DNA of 64,000 nucleotides from Prosapia bicincta (Eukaryota > Arthropoda > Insecta > Hemiptera > Cercopidae), in contig JBAIZL010000001.1 of NCBI GenBank assembly GCA_036971475.1, forward strand, positions 149,261,544-149,325,543. Direction: 5' to 3'. Positions 1 to 13,700 of this stretch are shown here, one piece after another. The position numbers were made by a program, and so were the translations under genes. Positions within the stretch are counted from its first letter, which is position 1. Every line of letters starts with the position of its first letter. The notes beneath the pieces were generated by a model, which did no database searches, was not told where the DNA came from, and worked only from the letters and a program-made list of their open reading frames with translations.

Positions 1-455
1 CTATTACAGCAGATAAAATAACAAAACTACACAGGAATTCCCAAATTACTTGATGGTGTTTAGAGATGTATTATCACTGACGTATCTCCCTGTGACACTT
101 CGCACAACGGTGATGCTATCTCGACAAAAATCAAATCTGCATTTGACAATTTTTATTTGGAATTTATGTAAGCCTCTATCTATATGTTCGATAATGTTTA
201 GGAAATTTGAAATCCCCATATGTACGGGATTGGGGGTAAAAACATTGTTTGCGCCCCTGCAATTTCCTAACAAATGGAGACTTCCATATCCATATTCTTA
301 ATTTCAAGTATCCCCTCAAAAAGTGACATATTCACAGATCGGGAGAGTATGAGAGCCACAGAACATCTCCATATTGTAAAATGGCATGTCCTGGGAACAT
401 CTGTCAAACCAATTCCCAAAACACCTCTCTCTCTCTCTGTGAGATGTGGCACCAA
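1..455 (-). pseudogene. DDE transposase C-terminal relic (mariner/IS630-like)
   Basis: Reading leftward from about 450, one frame gives a stretch like the end of insect DDE transposases: MFPGHAILQYGDV, then SPDL followed by ICHF and RGYLK. This matches the usual order of a GD, SPDL, DFFLWGYLK block in IS630/Tc1/mariner-type DDE_3 enzymes. In-frame stops break the frame near 370 and 325, and a later segment at 46-273 continues in another frame. The piece is therefore dead and truncated by the window edge. Family membership is inferred from motif spacing only; the exact clade is not determined. Confidence 0.55.
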
Positions 456-462
456 TCTATTA

Positions 463-2872
463 CAGTACAGTCTCACTAATCCGGACTTGATGGGACCGGA
501 CCCTGTCCGGATCAACGAAAGTCCGGATTAGACGGAAAAAGCCAAACAAATGCATACAATATGTGTTTTAGGCGGGGAAACATATTGAAATAGTAGTGTT
601 AGTGAAATTCAGGCCTAAATATAGTTATACAGTACAGTATTTCATAGCTTATTTAGCAAAAAATCCTGTAATTGTAACAGAAAAGGTATGACATGAATAA
701 ATATCAAAGCATCTTTCTTGTTGAATAAATGTATTCACATAAAGATATTTACACTATACTGTATAAACGCACAAAAAACTCAAACAAAAATGAAACTGAA
801 ACAAAAATAAACTTTAAAAAACTTAGTGAAAAAAGTCCGTAATATTCTTTTGTTTTAACGATGAATGACGTCGTTTCACAGTACGATCTCGTAGGCGTTT
901 CAAGGTCAGTAGCTCCGCAGTTGAGTATCAGTTTGTTTCTCAAAGTAGGTCATCAACCCCTCCAGCATTACAGCCGCCCCATCACGAATTGGGCTGACAG
1001 GTTCGTCTGTGTAGTCTTCCTCTTCCGAGCTGTCATTTTCTGCGTTTGCAGTGCACACCGTGACGATTGAGCACTTGATAACCAATGTCATTATCACTGA
1101 TAATCAACTCGGCCCAACCCTCCAATTGTTGAAAAATCTGAACAAATTCTGCGTCGTCATTAGTGGGTTGACTGTCGGTTTTTCACTTTCCTGTGGCATT
1201 TCAGGCCACAATTTTTTGCAGCTCTTTTGGAGTGTAGACGGTTGAATTTCCTCCCACGATTCTGCAGCCATATAAATGACATCCTTTATAGTCACTTTTT
1301 TAAGAATTTCAATAAATTGTGTAGCTGGACCTGCTTCTTGTTGTTACAAAAGCGATAAAATTAACTTTTTCCTATATCGCCGTTTTATCGCCTCTATCAC
1401 GCTTTGGTCCATCGGCCGAATGAGAGCCGTGACGTTAAGAGGAAGAAATTTAACAAAAATGTCACCATGACACAATTATTCATTTGGGTGGCATGGGGCA
1501 TTATAAATTAATCGCTTTTCGAGGGAGTTTTTTCTCTTTTAAAAACTTTTCAGTTGTTGGAACAAAGTTTTCAAAGAACTTCAGTCCTTAAAAATTTGAC
1601 TGTTCATCCACGCTGATTTTTGGAACTTGTATTGGGCCTGTAGAACACTTAAATTTACATTTTTAAAAACCCTAGGCTTTGCGGATTTCCCTATCACCAA
1701 GTTGAAATTTTAGATCGCCAGAAGCATTACTGCAGGGCAGCAAAGTCATACGTTCTTTCTTAACTTTATGGCCTTTTGCTACTGAATCTAATTTGGAAGC
1801 TAAAGTTTTTTTTGGGAACATTTTATAATTTAATCCGCTTTTGTCAGCGTTGAACACCTGACAAGGTTGTAAGTTTTCATCTCTGAGAAACTTGCCAACT
1901 TTGTCTTTGAATTTTTCACTGGCATTACTGTCCCCTTACAAAATTTCACCACTTATTCCGAGTTGACGGGTGCCGTGTCGTTCCTTCCACCCGTGACAGT
2001 CAACCCACACTGGCAGTAAAATTAGGGCCTCCTTTTAACTTTTCATTCAGTTTCAGCGCGATCGTTTGCAAATTTACACTCGATAATGGAACACCCTGTT
2101 CCCGTTGTTGGCAAAACCAAACATACAAAGCATCATTTAAGGTTTCATTTTTTGGTTTTTTTAAAGTGCTTCTGCCGCCTAAACTGTCTTTACTAACCAT
2201 TTTTGCAAAAAAATCTTCAATATCCTGTCGCTTTTTCTCCAATCGGAAACAGTTTGTTTTCCCACGCCTAACTCTTTTGCAATTTTAGTAGGCGATTCAC
2301 CTCCATCAATACGAAATAAAGCTTGGAGTTTTTATTTCTATTGTCACTGTCACTGACTTACGTTTAGTCGCCATTTTCACTGAACACTGAACGAGACGTA
2401 AATAAAAAAAACAGATCAATATCGCACTACAATTAAATGACAACCGAGCAGAAATCTTGCGAGAAGCAGTAAAGGTGTCATCCGTCCAACACAACTGACC
2501 TGACGCCAGACGGAAAGACTGTCTATCCTTTATCTTTCGTTTATCGCTAGATGTCTCTAATGTCACGTGCGTTGTAGTGTTGGGAGATCTAATGTGAATA
2601 TAATTTTTCAAAGACGTTTTTCCTACTTTAATAGACAAAAGAAACAAATAATATGGTAAATTAATATTTCAATGAATAAATTATATTATTTGTCTATTAG
2701 AGTAGGAAAACCCCTTTGAAAATTAACAAATATAGACGTATAAAAATAAATATTTTTGTGGACGGCAGACTGATTGTGCACTGTAAAATACTATAACTAA
2801 ACAAAAATTTTGGGCCGTCCGGATTAGCCGGACGTCCGGATCATCGGAGACCGGATTAGCGAGACTGTACTG
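463..2872 (-). mobile_element. Tigger/pogo-type DNA transposon, inactivated
   Basis: Terminal inverted repeats of about 22 bases begin CAGTACAGTCTC at 463 and end with the reverse complement at 2872, each flanked by TA (461-462 and 2873-2874), the pogo-superfamily target. Minus-strand coding relics appear in order: start MATKRKS at 2374; a CENP-B-type helix-turn-helix segment at 2000-2242; a DDE segment with FNADKSGLNYKM near 1857; and a tail with PSTLQKSCKKLWP near 1240. Frames are broken between these blocks, so no intact transposase remains. Length about 2.4 kb is close to a full-length Tigger. Confidence 0.85.
2597..2735. repeat. inverted repeat inside the Tigger element
   Basis: The left arm (about 2597-2641) contains CCTACTTTAATAGACAAA and is matched by its reverse complement in the right arm (about 2687-2735), TTTGTCTATTAGAGTAGG, with further imperfect pairing outward. 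The arms are about 45 bases with a short AT-rich loop. It could be a nested MITE or part of the transposon untranslated region. Confidence 0.6.
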
Positions 2873-2874
2873 TA

Positions 2875-4605
2875 CCATATTTCCCTCAATTTCACTCTAT
2901 GCCTTTCGAGTTCAGGGTGAAGAAAGTTACTCAACATTTCCATGTAGTGTGCTGATGTCATGGTATCTGCCGTCTCTTCCTTTTAAAAAAAGCAAGGTCT
3001 AACAAAATCTATCTTGGAAATACCGCAATACACTATTGCTTTTAGGTAAAAACCTCTAAGCTGTATAGAGGATTTGGTGTAGTTCACATGGATTCTCTGG
3101 CACCCAGTACTAAAAGTTCTGAACATTAACATAACAATCTATATGAAAATAGGCTTTATTACTCATGAATACTGGGTCATGTATCTTCTGTAAGAATATT
3201 GTTCATTATGTTATAAAACTCTAAGCTGCACAGAATTATTTCAACTTAGGTTCAGGACAGTTGTTATTTTGTATAGGTGAAATCTGAGATCAAGTGAGAT
3301 AAGGATGTGATGAAGTTAATGACATGGCATACCCAATAAGCCTGCTTTCTAGTAAATCGTTTTGGACTACTAAGTACTACTGTTTCTAATTCTGTTTACA
3401 GCAAGCTTCTTTTTATCACAGATCCAAAATCCAGCACATCTAACTAAATCCAAAAACCATCAGAGAGAGTATAGTGTTTTGATCTAAAGCTACATCTCGA
3501 TGTCCATCCCTAAAGTATCAATGGGAAAGACTTGGAACCATAACCATAGAATCAGAAATAGATCATGAATCACAAAAATATTAGATTGTTTCAATACATT
3601 TCAAAAAGTATCATAACCTATTTCTGAAATAGGTATCAGAATGCAGAAATAAGTATCAAGGAACACACACTCTTTTTTTGGAAAGATGATAGTAAAACAG
3701 TTTTATACAATTCCATTTTGTCCCTAAGCTAAATTTTTTCTGTTTTTCCAGCTAATAGCCCAATACAAGTTTTTCATTGGGGCTAATTTTGATCCCCTCT
3801 TTCTTGCTTTGAAGTTTATTTCAATGAATTGTTGCCTCAATTTGACAAAGCGTCTTTAGTAAAACAAAAACATTACTTTGTCAGTAACTTTTTTTTCTAA
3901 ATATAATAATTTTCTATGATAAAAGAAATTATTTATTAATTTGTTTTTGTAATGGTTTTATTTATACACTAAATACACTTTACAAACTAATATGTTGATA
4001 AAGCACTCATTAAAACCTAAATAGTCGGGAACTAACTGTGACAACAATTCAAGAGAAATGTACTAGACGATTATTTGTAATAAATTGAATTTGTGTGTAT
4101 ACTGAGTTTTTATCCACACAACCTATATATTTACTGGTAGTGTGATGCTCCTACCTTTGAATTTTCACTCCCTTTAAGCCAGCTTGGGACTTTGCAAAAT
4201 GTTGTCAATAGATATTCGAATCTTCCTAAAAAGGATTAAATTTCTTTTTCAAGAAATCTACCTACAATAATGAAACACGCATCTGAACAAGAAAAATACT
4301 GTAATAAAGAATTTATAGAGATAGGTAGATACAAACTGGCAGATAGTTATATGAGTTTATAAATCCTTTCACACTCCTAATAGGTAAAAAATGACTGTAA
4401 AACTGACTAATGCTTAAAACAGTCTTTTAAAAGGAGATAAGTGTCCTAATAGTGATTCAATATTGTTCATAACAAAAAGTGTGGTTGTTTTTTTCCAGAA
4501 AATCAATAGCAAAATTTTCAATAATTACAATTTGTTTTTAATTCCATATAGAGAAAAACCTTAGTGATTTTTAAAAAAATTAGTAATAAGGAACTTAAGA
4601 CTCAC
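2875..4605. other. AT-rich stretch, no gene seen
   Basis: No exon, RNA gene or recognisable repeat was found between the Tigger element and the last visible transporter exon. If the transporter continues off the left edge, this is intron. Confidence 0.5.
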
Positions 4606-4731
4606 CAACAATCATGTAGGCTAACCCTGCTACTATAATAATAACCAAAGCCACAATCTTACTAAACATGAAGGCATTCTGGATTTTAGTTGTGATCTTT
4701 ACGTTGTAGCAATTCATAAAAGTGAAGAAAC
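4606..4731 (-). CDS. transporter exon: TM4-TM5 region
   Basis: Acceptor TTAATAG before 4731; reads [20 protein letters not shown], then a hydrophobic stretch [15 protein letters not shown]. Donor GTGAGT at 4605. This is the last exon of the gene seen in the window. Confidence 0.87.
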
Positions 4732-7700
4732 CTATTAAGAACATAAAATATTATAATGTTGTAACAATCTCATTATAATTTTGAAATGATTGATAAAATA
4801 GAGGTTTGTAACAAAGCAGGTGGAACCAAATAAAGATAGTTTGCTACTGAAAGGCTGAAGGCTATATATATCTTTTGTCTGAGAAGCTATGAATCCATAA
4901 CAATTTAGCAAAATAGCTATATTACTCATTTTTAATTTTTAAAAGTTTGAAAATTTTGTTAAATAGTTACTGCCTGTTTTAAAAAATTAAAATAAATAGA
5001 ATAGCCCAATTCAGACATTTTAGGTTTCTTAGAACTTTTTTTACTTGTCATCTTGTAATATACATTACTAAATAAATTTGTCTTGTATCACATATTATTC
5101 TACCTGAAATAAAATCATAAATGTAAAAAACTGAGTTTAAATTGTTTTTTATTGTTAAAGTTGTTATGAATTTAGTAGTCTTACTTTGAAAAGAGAGAAA
5201 TAAAAACCCTAATTACCAGAGAGGAACCCTTACATTTAATTAAAAGGCTTGTACCTTTACAACTAAATATAATTTGAAAACAACTGCAAACCAGATAATA
5301 CTTAAAGTGGTTTAGTCCAACCAAAATACCCCACCCTTGCAATAGTCTAAGTGCTAAAGATTGACAAAATGCATTAGCCAAATATTTTTATTACTTCTAT
5401 CTATCAAAAAGTAGCATAACTACATAGAGATCACAGAGGTAGAAAAAGGTAGGCTACAAGTTGCCAGACCTATTTCTGTTCTTAGCTCAATTTCATTTTA
5501 AAAATTAGGAATAAACACTCTAGCTCTAACAGCGTCATTTGTAGCAAAGTCTTCTTATAGATAGGGTGACCTCACCAAATAAAAGAAGAAGGTGTTTTTT
5601 TGTTAAATACAATCTTATGTAAAATTGAAAGACGTTTTAATGAACTGACATTATAAGTCACATATACAGAAAGGAAATACTTATGTCTTATAAATTGGCA
5701 ATCTTAAGTTGATAAGTATTGAAAAAAAACATATTTCTTGACTGTAGGTTAAACATAGACTATGTTTGTTACAAAACTGCATTTCCTTGAATGTGGGTCA
5801 ACCATATGTAGTTCCATAACCACGCTAGAATTACAGTGTTTGCATACTGATACTATAGAAAACAGCTTTTAAAAGCAAAATGATTCAATTATTTCAATTT
5901 CCATTAAAGTATTCATATTACACTTTTGCTTATTACTTGCGACCAGACCATAACAAACAAACATTTCATATGTTTGATATTATGAAAGTATGCAGGACGA
6001 TAATTGATCTTTGTTCTCAGAAAAGACCATACAATATCAGATTTTGTCCGATAAAAAATATGTGATTGCAGATATACAGATTGCTGACAATTCAACCTTC
6101 TTTGAATGATTTACACAGAATCTGATTATTGTAGATGCTTATATAAGATATATAAATATATCTCCTTGATCTTTTGAGTCATAAATTTAATAAATTTCTT
6201 ATATGTATCTATAAAATAAGTCTATGGAAAAAATGATTGAATAGCTTGTGTTTATTTCATAATTTGTTAATCTATATGCCAAGGTGCTCCAACAACATCT
6301 AAAATCTCTTTATTTATCACATTCAGTATGTTAAATATGAGTCCAAGTACAAAATTAAGTGCCAACTTCAAAATTTTTTGGCCAATAAGCATGTGATAAG
6401 TATGTTTTTGTTATTGGAAAATTATTTTTTTTTCAATGTAAGTAGGTAAAAGTTATATATTCGGTATCTTTTTCTTAAGTCAGTTTTTTTATTAGTTTTT
6501 AATTTGTTTAAAATGCATTTGCAAAACAATTTTCAAGCACATTTTATACTTTTTTAAATATATATTTTACTTTGATGATTTTGTTTTGCAAGAATGATAT
6601 TTGTTCATTGTTCAAAATTAAGACATAAGTTTCTCATGATAGCATGTAAAAGAACTAGTGCTATAACAGAAACTCCTCATATATTACTAAGTACATTAAT
6701 GTAATTATCATTCTTTTTAATTAGTTTACAGACTAATCAGGTTCAACTAACTACCCATATCTCCAAAACAAATCTGAAACCTGAATCTTCATTAGCATAA
6801 ATATTCCTAATGTTTCAAGAACTACAAAAAATATATATAATATACTTACAAATTACAGTAGCAGCAATAAATCTAACAGAGATATCTGGCAGATCACAGG
6901 CTGGGAAGAAAGGCTGAATGACATACTTGGCAAATGTTAAACCCATGATAGCATTTGTTGTAGGCCTGCAAAAAAAATAATACCCTATTTGTCAAAAATA
7001 TACTGGTATACTGTCACTATAACATAAAACTTGCAGTTTTTGTGTTATGCGTCTCTTGTGTTGTTTTTAAAAAATGTTCCTATTGATACTACTAGACAAA
7101 AAAACCACTACTTTTCAAAAGACATGTTTTGTAATAGATCAATGAATTGTCCAATACTGTGAGTCACGTGTGTTCTATTATTATGTTTGTGGCGTCTCAT
7201 TCTTCATAGAGTAATTGTTTATTATGTGTTTGAATATAGTATTTGATTGTGTTTTTTTGTTTAAAATGGTTTTTGAGATGTTTGTTTATGTCATAGTTCT
7301 CTGTTGTGTTTAGTTTTTTTGATGAAATGGAGAACTTTTAGATTTATAACAATATTAGTGTATGTTTGTAGCACATTCTGTATATGAACAGTGAAATTTG
7401 ATTTGGGTTGTGTTATTTATGTATTTTATGTGTTTGTTGTATCGCATGAAGTTTTTCCCTGTTTGAACTATGTAGAAGCAAGGGCAATCATTAGATATGA
7501 TCTTATATACTCCTCCCCAGTCTTGTTTGTTCTGGAGTGTTTTTGGGTTGTGTACGTGTATTTTTGTTGTATTAGATGTTTTAAATGTGACTGTGTATTT
7601 GAGTTTACAGAATGAAGAAGCTACTTTGTGATGTATTGTAGTATGTTAATGTAATGTACTTTTGTTTTAAAGTATTTTTTTTGTGTGTCTTGCGTTATGT

Positions 7701-10700
7701 AAGTATTGTTTTTTGCTTATTATGTTGTCTATCAGGGTGTGTTTGCATTCGTTTCAATGGGCTATGTATTTTATCGTGTTGATTTAGTTTCTTCTGTCTT
7801 GTTTGTTCATGGTCATGTCTTCTTCTTCCAATGGCTCTCACTTAGCTTACGTCATTCGAGATCTTGCCTCCCAATACAATCCAGGTAAGTCTCTTCGTTG
7901 TTGTCTTTCCTTACCTAGTCCACTGCAGACCAGGAAGTGGTCCTTGTCCATAATAGATGTTTGGCATGCACAAATTGTGCACCTGTTGGTTTCTATTATT
8001 TTCATTCTGCTAAGATGTCTGGCGAGACAGTCATGCCCTGTGGCCAGTCTGAAGTTAGCAACAGATTTTTTTTCTCAGGAGTGAAATTAGCCTCATACAC
8101 ATTATAGGACTTGCCCTTCAATTTTTCCTCCATCATATTCCTAAAAACCTTGTTGGTAAGATATTTTAATACTTTTCATTCTTGCTTGCAGTGATGGAAC
8201 GTTTGATGGTTTTTTAACAATTTTAGTCCCTCTCTTTGCAAGTTCATCTACAGTCTTATTCCCCTGTATTCCCATATGAGACGGGATCCACTGCATTACA
8301 ATATTGATTACATTGGTTTTTACAATTTTATAATTCTTTTTTAAATTCTGTACAACTGCACTACCTGTATTATAATTATTAGTCATTGCTTGTAATGGAG
8401 ATTTAGAGCCAACCAATAAAACAATATTAGTATTAGGCCATGGTCTTAGAATCAGCTGTTAAAGAGCTGTTGTTATTGGGTATTTTGATTGCTCTGTACA
8501 TCATGAAGGGGAAGTTGGTGTGTTTGTATTGTATGAGGTAGTTGGAAGTGTTGTATATAACTATGTATGTCGTGGTATTCTGTATTCTGTACAATTTAAA
8601 TGTATGTTTGTTGTTTTGTTTTGTAATTGTAATATCTAACAAGTTGGTTGTGTTCTGTTTCCAGTGTGAATTTTGTATTATGTATTTTGTTTATGTATTT
8701 GTGGTAGGTGTTTGTCTGTCTTTAGTTGCCTTTGTATAAGATTAAGATGTCATCTATGAACCTATCCCAATATATTATTTTACAGGCGTATTTGTTGTTA
8801 TTTATGATGTGCTTTTAATACAGGTTATGTATAAATATTTCTGACAAGATGTAAGTAAATTAATGTAGTAATGCTCTATAAATATTATTTTGCAACAACT
8901 CTGAGAATTTGGAACATAAGGCCTTTCAGAAAGTCGCTTATAACCCATGTGAATAAATTAGAGGATTGATGATTTCCTGAAAATTACACAAAACATTATT
9001 TTGGAATCTGCTTCCATCTTCAATGTTCCCAGGGAAATCACACTTTGGGATTCAAGTCCCAGACCATATTTGTAGTCCCAAAATTTCGAGATTAGAAAAT
9101 CTTTATTTTAGGATTGAACATGTCTGTTTCATTGATGTTTTTCACCACGTAATTAATTTTTTAAATTGTTATTTTATTGTATTATTTATAATGTATAATT
9201 CCAATATTCATTATGTAAGCTATTTAATTTTTTAAATACAATTTATAATTTAAAAAAATGCTATATATTTCCAATATATTTAATACGTTTATATGATGTA
9301 CATATACAAAGTTAAATAAGTTTCATAAATGTAATATTAATTTTGATCAGTTCAAATAAATATAAAAATCAATAATAAATCAGTTTAAATAAATTCAAAC
9401 ACTTTTATTTTTGAATTTATATTCAGTGATGTATATTTTGTACAGCCAACAAAAATTAAATTTTTTTGTTTGTTTTTTGTTATAATACATTTGCAAGCAT
9501 CGTGTGAGTATAAAATGATGTTAAATTTACAATTTTTACAATCATAACAAGAGTGTAACAAATATTTAAACAACTTAGTTCACACAGAATGCAAAAACCA
9601 AAACACACCACGTTTGCCTAATGTGTTCTGAGAATTCACGAGTTCGTATAGACTTCATAAAGACTGCCTGTTACTATGATAATAAAATAGGTAACAAATA
9701 GCAAGTGGTCAAATAGTAATTCAAACTTTGGTGAAAGTAGACTTATAAATTTAAATAATTTATAAATATGATAGATTTAAAATATAAGTATGTAAAGTTA
9801 TATTATATACGGTTATGTTCATCAAAACAAATTTTTACAACAAATGTACACTTACTCTATACATTGTTAAATAAAATTTAATTAGAAAACAATTAGGTGT
9901 ATTAGGTTTAATTAGATATATTGTAATATACTAACACAAAAATTAACATTGCATCCCACAAGTACAAGAAAGCTGGAAGAGGCCCAAATGCTTCAAATAT
10001 ATAAGCATAGTCGCCTCCTGATTTTGGTATAGAAGTTCCCAATTCAGCGTAGCAAAGAGCTCCAATCATTGACAACACTCCACAGAGTGCCCAAATGACA
10101 ATTGAAGAGCCAGCAGTACCCACTTCAGCAATAACACCACGGGGTGAAATAAATATTCCTGCAATTTAACACCTTTTAGTCAAGTAGAATTCTTTTTAAA
10201 AGCAATTGAAAGTGCTGCACAAGGGAATTCGTTCAATTTTGCAATGCAAAAATTATTGTGTCATTAGTTCCATATGGTTACCTCACAAACGAAGTGCTTT
10301 TGCAGCATTGTGTAACAAAAGTAACCTTATGTGTAAAAAATTAAAATAAAATTTTGTAAAAACTAATAAATATCATAATGAATACCTTAAATTTAAATAC
10401 AAACAAAACAATTATTTTTATTGTTAACATTTATATTACAATTTTAAAAAAATACTAATAATAATAGACCCAATTCATTTTGAAAGAATTTCTAACTTTA
10501 GCAATGCCATTTAAATGACACATGTAGTTGAAATGACACATCATTAAACAATAACAATATGTATGTTTGAAACAATATTATACAAGTCTCCATGATGAGC
10601 TGTATTTCAATTTTATATTTAACACTTACTTACTCATGACTAGAATGCCACTTCGTAAACCATTCAATCAATCTACTCAATCTGTATTTGAGTGTTGATT

Positions 10701-13700
10701 GCACTAATTTACATTGAACTGTAACAGAATTTTGTTTGCAATATTTTGAACAGCAATACTATTTTTTTTATATTATGTTAAATTATGTTCACATGTCATC
10801 TGCTCGTGTTTGCAGAAGCAAACAAGAACCTATTACCTGCAGAAGCAGTTTATAGAACCTTACTATATTGCCATTAAAACCTCATTATAATGGAACCTAT
10901 TAAACCATACACTGCTTACAAATGAAAGTTTTTTAAAGGTAGATAACGACCTGTTGCTTATACCGTCTGTCAAGTGGCACTGCATCTAAAAATGTTGCAA
11001 CAAAATTGTAAATAGTGTAGAAATATTACACTTTTGGTATCAACTGCCAAAAATACCACTACCTACTGATATTTTTCAGCAGATGCATTTCACACTAGGT
11101 CAGTGCATTGTTCTATGCTGTGAGTCATGTGAGCAACTATCTTGTTCATGACTCACAGCATTGAATAATGCACTGACCTATTGTGAAAGGTATCTGCTGA
11201 AAAATATTAGTAAATAGTGGTTTCTTTTGCCAAGTGATAAGAAAAGTGTAATTTATAAAAAAACCTCAAGATGTACAACACGAAAACTGCAAGTAGAAAT
11301 AATAATTTTTTTATAGTAATTTAAATATTGTATACAAATATAACCTCATGTTTTTTAAACATAATTGTTTTCAAATCCCGTGCTTTACCCTATCAACAAC
11401 CTCAAAAGGCTTTCAACCTGAAGGATTCGTTATTAAAATTTTAAAAATTATTTCTATAAGTGCATTGCCTAAATTTTATGTTACAGTAGCCAAAGCAAAT
11501 GTGTTAACTGTGATTTTTTAATCATTGTAAATAAAACATCTATTAAATCAGTTTATTTCTTTATATATTTTCCTCCATTTTATTTGCATTTTAGGCACTT
11601 TATAAAATCTTTTAGTTTTATAACAGAACTTTCATTAAAACAGACCTAATTTTTCCATTATCAAAAGATTCTTCTACTGCAAGTGAATTGTTAAAATATC
11701 TTCATAACATACCAATTTTAAAGAAGTACTAGTTTATAGAGTTGTAATTAATATATGGATATAAATATATACAGGGAAACCTCCCTGAACGGTGACCTCA
11801 AAACTGTTGTACAGTCCCACCGCTCATCAAAACAAATGACGATTAATCTTTATTTTAAAATATTATAGGCTAAGCTCTACAGTAATTCACAAATTAAAAA
11901 AGTGTACATTACTGTATTACTGTATTGCTTCAGTGTTTTTTAAATTTGCTTTAGAATTTATGTTTAATAATAGTACAGTACAGTATTTATTGTACTGTAC
12001 ACTGTATTTATGAAAAGGTATCCTATATTATTAATTAAATATTGTACGTTGGTATTAGTGCTAAATACATTAATATATTATTATTAGTTAAATACTATAG
12101 CCTATTAAGTAATGGATTAGAAATAAGTGTCTAGTGCATAAATACTGTAATCATTTTTGAAATTCGGCTTCTCCTTATCACTCCACTAAACAGACACCTC
12201 TCATGGTCGGTCAAAATATCGAGAACTGTAAGTGTCCATTTAACAGAGGTATCACTGTATTTATATTTTTGTTAAAATCAATGACATATTTTTTTACTTC
12301 ACCGTAACTCAAATTACATGTCTTGTGAATGACTTACTCCCAGAAGATATTTAGGAGTATTATTTTTTTTATTTTGTCCACCTACTTAATTTTAATTGCT
12401 TTCCTTACATTTCTGTTTCCACAGTTATCTATCTGGGCTTTTGACAAAACTAAAAGTCAATTGTATGATTTCTTTCTTTCTGGTACTTGTTTAAATCAGA
12501 ATGTATCTGCTAATTTCAAATTCAAACTTCATTTAGCCAGATGATTGGTTTGAACAAAGCATGATATTCAATAATGCATTCCCCCCAATTGCTCTGTACT
12601 AAAATTTGTCCTTAGTGTATTTTTCAACAATGTCATGACACTTAACCCTTAGCGCTCGGATTTTTTTAACATGCTTTGCTTCCCCACTTGTAATTAATTT
12701 GAGACAAATTCCTCGCCTGCAAGTTGCATTATTGTTTATGGGAAAGTTTGTTTTCTCTTACATGATTTTAGTAAACTAAGCTATTTTTATTTACTAATAC
12801 CGTATGTACATGATTTTATTATCTTATTTGTAGTTTTGCAGAGTATGATATCTTTGAAAACAGCCTTCCGGATGAAATCCTGGTTTTCGGCTGCATGTTT
12901 TGCAGTGAAAGGCTGTTTCCCTTCTACCTCCTTTTATCTTCCTGTTACTGCAAACTACACAATCCTTAGAACTACTTTTATCATTGGAAAAGATTAAATG
13001 TAATTTCCCATTCAGTCTTTCTTCTTTATCAGTAGTTGATGGCCAACCCTTCTTACTATACGGGTTATTCTGATATCACCAATGCATTCTATCACGAAGT
13101 TTTGGCGAAACTATATTTGTTTAACAGGATTATCTCTAATTCCTTTTTTTTGTTATTATAGATAATACTGTTTACTACAGCTACAACTAACAGCCAGAAA
13201 AACATTTTCCTCCACCATTTATTTGTTTGTCTCGTAAAACTGCATGGTTCATTATATTGAACAGCTAAATCTACACCACCCATAAACTGGTTATATTTAC
13301 AAATACCTGTTGGTTTAATTATTTTGTTTATGAAACTGAACTACATTCTAATAAATCAGGATCAAGTAAAAGATCAGGAATTTCAGAATCACTAATTGTA
13401 CGTGAATCCACGGCAAACTACGAGTAAACAAATAACCGGCAAAACCTACTTGCAGCTTACAACGTAGCGGCAAACTAGATTTTGTGATGACTCACATATT
13501 CCTAGGCATTTTCAACTTTGTTCAAATTATTGTCAATAGAGTGTAGCACCAAATGGTAAAAGATTGAATGTCGTCGGCTTCGCCGCAGACGAGTTATAGG
13601 CATTTGAAAATCGTGTCGGGTGACCCCCGACATACGAGTAAACTGCAATATATGCTTGGCGGGGCTGCCCCGACCGTCGAGTGCTAAGGGTTAAAACCAT

